Of a stretch of 6,167 nt of DNA, positions 1-6,167 are shown piece after piece (the first letter of the stretch is position 1; every line of letters begins with the position of its first letter). Both the position numbers and the translations under genes were made by a program. Under the pieces are notes generated by a model. It saw nothing but the letters and a program-made list of their open reading frames with translations. It was not told the DNA's origin and did no database searches. Source of the DNA: Christensenellaceae bacterium (GTDB taxonomy: Bacteria > Bacillota > Clostridia > Christensenellales > Borkfalkiaceae); the NCBI GenBank assembly GCA_948482865.1, contig CAOMHR010000101.1, positions 1 to 6,167 of the forward strand, read 5' to 3'.

Positions 1-474
1 GCGCGAACGTATGGAAAACAGCTTATCGCTGGCATAGTCGCTTACGGCATCAGGCGATATTATTTTTTGAGTAATATCTTCTTCCAAAGCAGCGTCGAAG
101 TACAGTTTTTCCGCGCGGGAGCGCATTATAGTTATACTTTCATCGTTAACGCTTTTCAACCCGTCGAAAGCAATCCGTACCGACCGCAAAAGAGCATTAG
201 CCTGTAAAAGTTGACCGCACGAAAGCGCAGAACCCTTTCCCGCCAATGTCAGAATTTCATCAACGTTGCCGAAGTACTCTATTTTTCCTATGCCGTGTTT
301 AAATAAAAGTTTATCGCACTCTTCGGTACATGCAAGGCGCATTCGAACTTCGCTTAAATCGGCGGAAGGTCGGCATAAAAGTATACGGTGTTTTCCGCCC
401 TGCAATACAGCGTACTCGGAAACAGCGGATAAAATTTTATCTAATTCAAGTCTTTGTAAACTTTTTTCGTCCAT
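1..474 (-). CDS. mutS2: MutS2 family protein, N-terminal 158 residues (runs off left edge)
   Basis: The frame is open from an ATG at 474-472 to the window edge, giving 158 residues. It begins MDEKSLQRLELDKILSAV and shows the MutS2 N-terminal pattern: a short helix with L-E-x-D-K-I, then a GGK segment near residue 27, a C-R-P-S block near 35-38, an acidic helix (residues 39-58), a GNVDEIL segment, and VSDYASDKLFSIRSR at the visible end, which matches the D-x-AS-x-x-L-x-x-IR block of the family. The MutS-type ATPase, Walker motifs and any C-terminal Smr nuclease domain would lie beyond the window. Known members act as homodimeric ATPases that suppress recombination or, in Bacillus, recognise collided ribosomes and promote their rescue. 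The start follows the upstream U32 stop after one base (TGA-T-ATG). The only Shine-Dalgarno-like bases are GGA at 487-485, ten bases upstream, so translational coupling is likely. The family call is confident; which MutS2 role applies cannot be told from this part. Confidence 0.9.
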   Translation of the reverse strand, partial: MDEKSLQRLELDKILSAVSEYAVLQGGKHRILLCRPSADLSEVRMRLACTEECDKLLFKHGIGKIEYFGNVDEILTLAGKGSALSCGQLLQANALLRSVRIAFDGLKSVNDESITIMRSRAEKLYFDAALEEDITQKIISPDAVSDYASDKLFSIRSR

Positions 475-475
475 A

Positions 476-2596
476 TCAATAAATTCCGTTAACCGAGTGT
501 CCGCGGGTGCTATTTACACTTTTATGCGGCAGCGTATAATCATAAATTTTGTTGCACCGAACACCGTCCGTCATCAAATCTGCGCAGTTATAAACTTCAA
601 AGCGGCATTCGCCCGCGACGTATCTGCGCAAAGGAAATGTGCGCCGCTCGCTATCGGTCAAAGTATAAATGTTTCGTTTATCGCAGGAAGAACACTTTTT
701 CTCAAACGGGCAATATATCAAATTCATAATCTTTATATTGCCGCCCGAAAGATAAAATACATTATTTCCGGCAAGCACATTAGCTTCGATAACTGTTAGT
801 TCTTTTGAAAGACATACGTATTTTGCGCCGATACCGTCAAGCGACACACGGTTTGAAACGTTTAACCCGATTCCCGCAAAAAACGGCTTTTTGAGTTGTT
901 TAGCCAATTCAAAGCCGAAATAACCGTCGCAATAAATCCCGTCGAATGAATTCACAAATTCACGGATTTTTTCCACTTCTTCCCCCGTCATATAGGGCGG
1001 AACAAATAAAAATTTTTCACCGCAAAATCCTTTCAATAGTCCTGAAACATTTTGCGAAAAATCCTGTAATTTCAATATACCTATATCCTCGTTAACCCCG
1101 CTTAAATCGGTTGCGATTACCGCAGTTTTTCCGCCTTCGACATTTTCAATTTCAGGCAAAACAAATTCGGGCGAAAGCTGCACATTTTTATTTTCCGTAA
1201 GATTTTCGTACAATTTTTCGTAAGCGTTGCGCCGCAACGCGTTCAGTTTTGCGGAAGTTATAAATACGCCGTCAGTCTTAATATCGGTAAACTCTGGCAA
1301 AAAAGGATAACCGTCGGTTTTCCGGAAATTGCGTATTATATCTTCTTTAGAAAGCGGTCTGCTGTTTGCGCAGTCAAGTTCTTCTTCTCCCGAAACATTT
1401 AAACCGTTCATTGAAATTTGCGCACGTTTCCCCGCATTAAACTCAGCCGATATTTTTACGGGTATAAGCCGTTTATTTTGCAACAGTTTTTCGTTGAGCG
1501 CGGTATCGGTTGTAATAAAAACCTTGTCGCCGTTTTTAAGCCTTGCCCGCGTGTTTATTATATAACCGCCTTTGCAAGCTACGCCGCACGTGCCGCCGCC
1601 AACTTCTTTGCCGCTGCGCAGAACTTTAAACCCGTCTCCGTCCGACAATTTTAAACTTGTCTGAAGAATATATTTTGAGTTTTCAACTTTTACTATTCCC
1701 GCGAACTCGCCGATATGTCCCTGAACAGCCGACGAAATAAACGACTTATCCTGCCCGAACGCAAGACCTTTTGTATAGTTACCGCGGTTATAAGTACGTT
1801 TTAACGCGCTTAAGTTGCCGTCTCTTCCGCCTAATATATTTTTGTAATAATTAACCGCCGCTGAAACGTATTCGGGACGGCGCATTCTGCCTTCTATTTT
1901 AAACGAGCTTACACCCGCTTCGATAAGGCTGTAAATATTTTCACCAACGCTCAGATCGGAAAGCGAAAGCCTGTAAGCCTGCTCTTCAAAACCGCTTCTG
2001 TCGATAGAGTACGTCCTTCTGCAAGGTTGTTTACATTTGCCGCGGTTGCCGCTGTTTCCGCCGGCAAACGACGACATATAGCACTGTCCTGAAAAACAAG
2101 TACAAAGCGCGCCCTGTATAAAAGTTTCCGTTTCAATTATCTTACTTATTTTTTCAATATCTTTGAGTTTGGTTTCTCTTGCGAGAATAACTCTGTCAAA
2201 ACCGCAGTCCTTGGCAAGTTGCGCGGCCAGCGCATTACACGTGCCTGCCTGAGTTGATAAATGCAACTTAATTTGCGGCGCGGCTTGTTTGATAAATTTC
2301 CCCAAAAACAAATCCTGCAAAATAATCGCGTCTGCGCCGCTATTCCAGGCAGTAACAACCGAACTTAAAAAACTTTCAAGTTCGCAATCCTTTACAACCG
2401 TATTAAGCGCGGCATAAACTTTTACACCGAAAGCGCGGGCAAATTTTGCTGTATCAGAAAAACTTTCATTGCTGAAATTTTCAGCCGAACTCCGCGCCGA
2501 AAATCTGTCAAGCCCCAAATATATCGCGTCCGCACCCGCATTAATTGCGGCATAAGCGCATTCTTTACTGCCCGCAGGCGCAAGTATTTCAATCAT
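476..2596 (-). CDS. U32 family protein with DUF3656 domain (RlhA-like RNA hydroxylation candidate)
   Basis: This 706-residue protein starts MIEILAPAGS, the classic U32 N-terminus. Residues 1-260 form the U32 barrel, with GADAIYLG (21-28), LHLSTQAG (111-118) and FKIEGRMRRPEYV (232-244). Four cysteines, C165, C172, C188 and C192, have the spacing C-x6-C-x15-C-x3-C expected of the iron-sulfur site in RlhA/TrhP. A small beta region (about 285-365) is followed by a DUF3656-like segment (about 378-464, ending in LNALRRNAYEKL). Residues 490-628 look like a second, diverged U32-type half, followed by a cysteine-rich tail (C629, C635, C638, C664, C671). E. coli RlhA, which hydroxylates C2501 of 23S rRNA, has the U32-plus-DUF3656 layout; TrhP relatives hydroxylate tRNA wobble uridine. 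Older annotation calls the family peptidase or collagenase. The RNA substrate here is inference. I chose the ATG at 2596 over an in-frame TTG at 2617 because it gives the family N-terminus and has GGA (2606-2604) seven bases upstream. It overlaps the HAD gene by 8 bases and ends one base before mutS2. Confidence 0.9.
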   Translation of the reverse strand: MIEILAPAGSKECAYAAINAGADAIYLGLDRFSARSSAENFSNESFSDTAKFARAFGVKVYAALNTVVKDCELESFLSSVVTAWNSGADAIILQDLFLGKFIKQAAPQIKLHLSTQAGTCNALAAQLAKDCGFDRVILARETKLKDIEKISKIIETETFIQGALCTCFSGQCYMSSFAGGNSGNRGKCKQPCRRTYSIDRSGFEEQAYRLSLSDLSVGENIYSLIEAGVSSFKIEGRMRRPEYVSAAVNYYKNILGGRDGNLSALKRTYNRGNYTKGLAFGQDKSFISSAVQGHIGEFAGIVKVENSKYILQTSLKLSDGDGFKVLRSGKEVGGGTCGVACKGGYIINTRARLKNGDKVFITTDTALNEKLLQNKRLIPVKISAEFNAGKRAQISMNGLNVSGEEELDCANSRPLSKEDIIRNFRKTDGYPFLPEFTDIKTDGVFITSAKLNALRRNAYEKLYENLTENKNVQLSPEFVLPEIENVEGGKTAVIATDLSGVNEDIGILKLQDFSQNVSGLLKGFCGEKFLFVPPYMTGEEVEKIREFVNSFDGIYCDGYFGFELAKQLKKPFFAGIGLNVSNRVSLDGIGAKYVCLSKELTVIEANVLAGNNVFYLSGGNIKIMNLIYCPFEKKCSSCDKRNIYTLTDSERRTFPLRRYVAGECRFEVYNCADLMTDGVRCNKIYDYTLPHKSVNSTRGHSVNGIY

Positions 2597-3419
2597 TTTT
2601 AAATCCGAATTCTTCAATTACTTTTGCGACTGCGTCTTCATTGTTTGAAACCGTAACAAAATCGGCTTCGGCTTTTAATGCGTCAGAAGCATTGCCGACC
2701 GCAATCCCTACGCCTGCCGCCTTTATCATAGGCAAGTCGTTTAAATTATCGCCTATGGCAACGGAACTTTCAAGCGGCACGCCGAACTTTCCGCAAAGGA
2801 ATTTTAAACCTTCACCCTTGTTATTGCCGAGCGGCGAAACTTCTATCAAAACCGCCGCGCTGCAAGTTACTTCAAACCTTTCGCCCAGCCGCTTTTTCAA
2901 TTTAGCATAAAGTTCAGCCTGATTTTCAGGCGCAACCATTACGGCAATTTTTTGGCAAAATAAACGGTTTTTTAATACGTAGCCAGACATTTTTCCGGTT
3001 ACATATGTGGACTTTAACCCCACTATTCCTTCATACCGTTGAAGCATTTTATCGTCTTCGGGAATGACAGTATACATTGCATCGCCCGAGTAAACGTTAG
3101 GCGGATAGTTAAGCTCTTCGATATGGCGGCAAATTTCAACCGCGTCTTCAATTTCAAATCCGCCGTATTTTATTATTTCACTGCTTTCGATATCGGCAAT
3201 CACCGTACCCTGATGCGCAACCACATAGCCTTTTAAACCAAGTGCGCGGACGCACGGCAAAATGCAGCACAGCATTCTGCCTGTACATACGGCAAAAACG
3301 CCGCCGTTTGAAACATAGCTGTCGATAGCATTTTTTACGACATCGGACACAAGGTGATGACTGTTTAAAAGCGTTCCGTCAAAGTCCGAAACTATAATAG
3401 GGTAATTAATCTCTCTCAT
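2589..3419 (-). CDS. Cof-type HAD-IIB phosphatase
   Basis: This 276-residue protein carries all four HAD motifs: motif I SDFDGTLL with D12 and D14 (nucleophile and acid/base), motif II VCTGR with T46, motif III lysine K201 in GNNKGEGLKFL, and motif IV GDNLNDLPM with D224 and D228 binding magnesium. The long insert between motifs II and III is the type IIB cap, and the whole length fits the Cof/YidA group of cytosolic phosphatases, which dephosphorylate small molecules such as sugar phosphates or cofactors. The C-terminal GVGIAVGNASDALKAEADFVT is the usual Cof ending. The substrate cannot be read from sequence. The ATG at 3419-3417 overlaps the uvrC stop as ATGA. No Shine-Dalgarno sequence is visible upstream, so translation probably depends on ribosomes finishing uvrC. 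The 3' end overlaps the U32 gene start by 8 bases. Nothing in the protein ties it to DNA repair; the position in the operon is the only link. Confidence 0.93.
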   Translation of the reverse strand: MREINYPIIVSDFDGTLLNSHHLVSDVVKNAIDSYVSNGGVFAVCTGRMLCCILPCVRALGLKGYVVAHQGTVIADIESSEIIKYGGFEIEDAVEICRHIEELNYPPNVYSGDAMYTVIPEDDKMLQRYEGIVGLKSTYVTGKMSGYVLKNRLFCQKIAVMVAPENQAELYAKLKKRLGERFEVTCSAAVLIEVSPLGNNKGEGLKFLCGKFGVPLESSVAIGDNLNDLPMIKAAGVGIAVGNASDALKAEADFVTVSNNEDAVAKVIEEFGFKND

Positions 3420-5227
3420 AAATTTTCGTCAAAGTAATTCCTGATTTTTTGCGCAAGTTTTTCACCGATTCCTTCGGTTTTTGCAAGGCTTTCAACGCTT
3501 GCCGTTCTTATTTTTTCAAGCGAACCGAACTTTGCCATAAGCGATATACGTTTTGCTTTACCAACGCCGTCGATTTGCGTAAGCACACTTTCCAAACTGC
3601 GCTTTGAATGAAGGTTTCTGAAATAAGTTATTGCAAATCTGTGCGCTTCGTCGCGGATACGTTGCAATGTTTTCAGCGCGTAATCGCGGTGCGGTATTAT
3701 AACGCTTTCGTCGCTATATAAGGTGAACACTTCTTCTTCGCGCTTGGCAAGCGAAATTAATTCTATCCCGCTTATTTGCATTTCGTCAAAAACTTGCTTA
3801 ACAGATGAAAGCTGCCCCTTACCGCCGTCTATGATTATTAAATCGGGCTTGGGAAACTTTTCTTCTTCGTCCGTACCGAGTTTGGAAAGGCGACGCGTTA
3901 ACACTTCTTTTAAAGAAGCAAAGTCGTTCGCCCCTTCCACCGTTTTTATTTTAAATCTGCGGTAACTCTGTCTGTCGGCTTCGCCGTCGATAAACACGAC
4001 CATAGAACCGACTTTGTCTACACCGCTTATGTTCGAAATGTCGTAACACTCCATACGGCGCGGATAGCATTTCAGGCTTAAAAGCTGTTGCAAACGCTTG
4101 CAGGCGTTTACAGTCATATCGTCCTTATGCTTTATTTTGTCAACAGACTTTTCCAAAAAGTCAGCAGCATTTTTGCCTGCCATTTTCAAAAGCTGCGCTT
4201 TTACTCCCTGTTTTGCAAGGGTGACTTCAACCGTTTTATCAAACTTTTCTTTAAAGTAATTCTGAATAAGTTCCTTTTCGCAAAACTGTTCACAAATTAT
4301 TTCAGCAGGGACTTCGTGATTGGAGTAATACTGGATTATAAACGCAGTAAGCGCTTCCCCGTCAGACATATGTGCTTCGTCCAAGGCGTAACTGCTACCG
4401 CCCTGCATAATACCCTTACGGGTCAAAAGAACGTTTACCGCAGAATATAAATTGTTTGTCGAATACGCGATTATATCCGCGTCAATATACCGCCCTAGCG
4501 CCGTTATACGCTTTGCTTCAAGTTTTGAAAGCATTGCAAGTTTATTTTTATAATCTATTGCAAGCTCAAAATTTTCGCCTTCCGCAGCACAAAACATTTT
4601 TTCTTTTAAAAGTTTTTCCGCGTCTTTATAATTCCCGTCTAAAAACGACAGCGCGTTTTTTACCTGTACGGCATATTCATCTTGCCCGACCCTGTGCGAA
4701 CAGGGCGACGTGCATCTTTTTATATGATAATTAAGGCACTCTCTCTTGGGCTTTTCCGTTATATTGGTGTGACACAGACGGACGTTGTAAGTCAGTTGTA
4801 AAACGTCCAGAATATCTTTACAGTTTATCCCGCCCATAAACGGACCGAAGTATTTACAACCGTCCTTTTTTATTTTGCGTGTAATACTGAAATTAGGAAA
4901 CTTTTCATTTAAATCAGCCTTAATATAGGGATAAGTTTTATCGTCTTTTAAGAGAATATTGTATTTAGGCTTGTACTTCTTTATAAGATTGTTTTCAAGC
5001 GCAAGCGCGTCTATTTCCGAATCGGTTATTATATAGTTGAAATCATGCACGTTTTCAACCATTTTATTAACTTTTTCCGGTTTGGGGGAATTATGGAAAT
5101 ATTGGCGCACCCTGTTTTTAAGCACGCGCGCCTTGCCGACGTATATTACGTTGGCATACTCGTCAAGCATTATATAAACGCCCGGACTTTCGGGCAGAAG
5201 TTTCAACTTTTCCTTTATTACATCCAT
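3416..5227 (-). CDS. uvrC: UvrABC system protein C (excinuclease subunit)
   Basis: This 603-residue protein is full length for the family. The N-terminal GIY-YIG nuclease domain (about 12-95) has PGVYIM, IYVGKA with Y29 and K32, R39, and E78; this domain makes the 3' incision. Cysteines C152, C164, C172 and C176 (spacing x11, x7, x3) match the iron-sulfur site reported for UvrC. The UVR motif that contacts UvrB lies at about 202-236. The C-terminal RNase H-like domain, which makes the 5' incision, keeps its acidic and histidine residues at D396 (ECYDISN), D467 (LIIIDGGKGQ) and H529 (DEAHRFA). A tandem helix-hairpin-helix DNA-binding end covers about 550-600 (IDGVGKA and TEGIGEK). UvrC acts in the cytosol with the UvrA/UvrB complex to cut either side of bulky lesions. 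It is the first gene of a four-gene operon, 15 bases downstream of a clear promoter, and its stop overlaps the HAD start by 4 bases. No SOS-type operator is seen upstream. Confidence 0.98.
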   Translation of the reverse strand: MDVIKEKLKLLPESPGVYIMLDEYANVIYVGKARVLKNRVRQYFHNSPKPEKVNKMVENVHDFNYIITDSEIDALALENNLIKKYKPKYNILLKDDKTYPYIKADLNEKFPNFSITRKIKKDGCKYFGPFMGGINCKDILDVLQLTYNVRLCHTNITEKPKRECLNYHIKRCTSPCSHRVGQDEYAVQVKNALSFLDGNYKDAEKLLKEKMFCAAEGENFELAIDYKNKLAMLSKLEAKRITALGRYIDADIIAYSTNNLYSAVNVLLTRKGIMQGGSSYALDEAHMSDGEALTAFIIQYYSNHEVPAEIICEQFCEKELIQNYFKEKFDKTVEVTLAKQGVKAQLLKMAGKNAADFLEKSVDKIKHKDDMTVNACKRLQQLLSLKCYPRRMECYDISNISGVDKVGSMVVFIDGEADRQSYRRFKIKTVEGANDFASLKEVLTRRLSKLGTDEEEKFPKPDLIIIDGGKGQLSSVKQVFDEMQISGIELISLAKREEEVFTLYSDESVIIPHRDYALKTLQRIRDEAHRFAITYFRNLHSKRSLESVLTQIDGVGKAKRISLMAKFGSLEKIRTASVESLAKTEGIGEKLAQKIRNYFDENL

Positions 5228-5241
5228 AATCCGTAAGTTTA

Positions 5242-5270
5242 ATTATACCACTTTGCCTTATTTTTTGCAA
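5242..5270 (-). promoter_or_regulatory. Sigma-A type promoter for uvrC operon
   Basis: On the minus strand TTGCAA (5270-5265; four of six matches to the -35 consensus) is followed after exactly 17 bases by a perfect TATAAT (5247-5242). The bases TGG just before it make an extended -10 element. The normal initiation distance places the start site near 5234-5236, leaving only about 7-9 bases before the uvrC ATG at 5227. In that leader, GGA at 5232-5230 is just two bases from the ATG, too close for a normal ribosome binding site. The promoter lies right after the pectate lyase terminator, so the uvrC operon should be transcribed independently of the upstream gene. Confidence 0.85.
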
Positions 5271-5280
5271 TATTTTAAAC

Positions 5281-5315
5281 AAAAATAAAAAGCCTTGCTT
5301 TTACAAGGCTTTTTA
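5281..5315 (-). terminator. Intrinsic terminator after pectate lyase gene
   Basis: A perfect inverted repeat pairs 5286-5297 with 5304-5315 (12 base pairs, core GCCTTG/CAAGGC) around a 6-base loop. On the minus strand the T-rich arm runs on as TTTTTATTTTTG through 5281, the expected U tract. It begins about 20 bases after the lyase stop codon at 5336. The AT-rich arms also give a T run on the plus strand, so it could act in both directions, but no plus-strand gene approaches it. It ends about ten bases before the -35 box of the uvrC promoter and so insulates the operon. Confidence 0.9.
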
Positions 5316-5335
5316 AATTTTTAACATCTATTTAC

Positions 5336-6167
5336 TTAATTTTTATGAACGCCCGCCAATTTAGGAATTTCGGTCTTTATCAATGCAAGATCGGTTATAA
5401 GATCAGTCACGTCCGAGCGCTTATTTACGCTGTCATAATAGAAACTATTTACGTCGGTATCGAAATTCTGGTTAAATTTATTGTTATTGGCAACTTTATC
5501 ATACCTGTTGGTCACCGTTACAATATAAGGCGCTACCGCACTGTTTCCGCCGGGTCTTTCATTGGACGGCATATTCTGGTAGATATATCCTTTACCTTCC
5601 ATACTGCATTTATACAGCTTTGCAACGCCGTAGCTGTTTGCTATAGAATTGCTGAAACTCTGTATATCGATCATGTTGTTCTCCGAACCGTCAAAACAGC
5701 AGTATTCGATTAAAGCATAAGCATAAGCGCGCAACGAGACGCTCGTACTCGTAGAATTATGGTAATAGTTGTTGTACATATGCATATTCGCCTGTCTTGC
5801 AAGCGGAAGACGGCTTTTACACCCGTCGTAGTAATTGTGGTGGAAAGTTACGTTAGCCGTAAGCTGGTCGTTAGAACCGCCTATAAGACCCGTTTTATGC
5901 GTTTCAACATAGTGGTCGTATGAAATTGTAACATAAGAACAATACTTGAAATCGGTTGAGCCGTCACCGTCGTGCTTATCCTGTTCTTTGCACACGTCCC
6001 AATAATTTTTGCCTTCATAGAACGTGTTGTGATGCAACCAGATACGCTTTGAATCAAAATCGTCAACGTCTTCAGCCGTAGTTCTCTTGCTGCCTTCAAA
6101 ACTGCAAGCGTCTTCTGTATAGTCGTCAAACGTTAAATTTCTGATTTCTATCGAGTTGGATTTTTTC
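5336..6167 (-). CDS. Pectate lyase, family 1-like, C-terminal part (runs off right edge)
   Basis: The frame is open from the right edge to a TAA at 5338-5336, giving 276 complete codons with the N-terminus outside. Numbering from the first complete codon, the protein shows the parallel beta-helix signature of polysaccharide lyase family 1: NSIEIRNLTF, then SKRIWLHHNTF (39-49), DGDGSTDFK (66-74) with VTISY beyond it, THKTGLIGGSND (89-100), and TFHHNYYDGCKSRLPLAR (107-124) followed by HMYNNYYHN. R119 and R124 in the R-L-P-L-A-R block correspond to the RxPxxR motif holding the catalytic arginine of PelC-type enzymes; K91 sits where the conserved lysine is expected, and the Asp-rich stretch resembles the calcium site. 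Such enzymes cleave polygalacturonate by beta-elimination outside the cell. The secretion signal and any binding domains would be upstream, out of view. A TTG at 6037 is an internal leucine codon, not the start. The family is clear; activity and exact substrate are inferred. Confidence 0.88.
   Translation of the reverse strand, partial: KKSNSIEIRNLTFDDYTEDACSFEGSKRTTAEDVDDFDSKRIWLHHNTFYEGKNYWDVCKEQDKHDGDGSTDFKYCSYVTISYDHYVETHKTGLIGGSNDQLTANVTFHHNYYDGCKSRLPLARQANMHMYNNYYHNSTSTSVSLRAYAYALIEYCCFDGSENNMIDIQSFSNSIANSYGVAKLYKCSMEGKGYIYQNMPSNERPGGNSAVAPYIVTVTNRYDKVANNNKFNQNFDTDVNSFYYDSVNKRSDVTDLITDLALIKTEIPKLAGVHKN

Noticed and set aside
266..799. A 177-codon plus-strand open frame opposite the mutS2/U32 junction.
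   Set aside because: It lies antisense to two confidently identified genes, its translation has no recognisable domain, and no promoter or ribosome binding site precedes it.
2597..2617. In-frame TTG that would extend the U32 protein by seven residues.
   Set aside because: The ATG at 2596 gives the standard U32 N-terminus MIEILAPAGS and has a better placed GGA; the TTG has no ribosome binding site and would lengthen the overlap with the HAD gene.
4088..4734. Plus-strand open frames opposite uvrC (4088-4450 and 4456-4734).
   Set aside because: They are shadows of the uvrC coding strand with no family resemblance or initiation signals.
5228..5280. Possible SOS (LexA) operator in front of uvrC.
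   Set aside because: No GAAC-N4-GTTC type palindrome is present between the terminator and the uvrC start, so damage-inducible control by LexA is not supported.
5286..5315. The perfect 12-base inverted repeat as a possible mobile-element end or regulator site.
   Set aside because: Its position just after a stop codon, the GC-rich core, short loop and T run fit an intrinsic terminator, and there is no transposase or partner repeat in the window.
5881..6129. An 82-codon minus-strand frame inside the pectate lyase.
   Set aside because: It is out of frame with the lyase, whose motifs run unbroken through the same stretch, and its translation is low-complexity without domain features.

Overview
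The window is a compact bacterial stretch in which every supported gene lies on the minus strand. It reads as a Bacillota, probably Clostridia-like, chromosome. The reasons are moderately AT-rich DNA, a mutS2 gene directly downstream of a long U32-family gene (an arrangement familiar from Clostridia), a Cof-type HAD phosphatase, and a secreted-type family 1 pectate lyase of the kind found in plant-polysaccharide-degrading gut or rumen bacteria. The organism assignment is inference; there is no rRNA or other taxonomic marker here.

In transcription order (right to left): (1) the C-terminal part of a pectate lyase runs in from the right edge and stops at 5336. (2) A 108-base gap, 5228-5335, holds a strong intrinsic terminator for the lyase and then a well-formed sigma-A type promoter (TTGCAA, 17 bases, extended -10 TGGTATAAT). 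(3) That promoter appears to drive a tightly packed four-gene operon: uvrC (nucleotide excision repair endonuclease), a Cof-type HAD phosphatase, a U32-family protein with a DUF3656 domain (an RlhA-like RNA hydroxylation candidate), and mutS2, which leaves the window at its left edge. The junctions are a 4-base ATGA overlap, an 8-base overlap and a 1-base gap, so translation is probably coupled along the message.

The operon thus joins DNA repair (UvrC), possible rRNA/tRNA modification (U32) and MutS2, a protein linked to recombination control and ribosome rescue. The HAD enzyme's substrate is unknown. The pectate lyase is a separate unit with an unrelated, extracellular job.

I see no mobile element, CRISPR array, tRNA/rRNA gene or clearly novel system. 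The points most worth a second look are the apparent second, degenerate U32 module with its own cysteine cluster in the U32 protein, and the very short leader predicted for uvrC.
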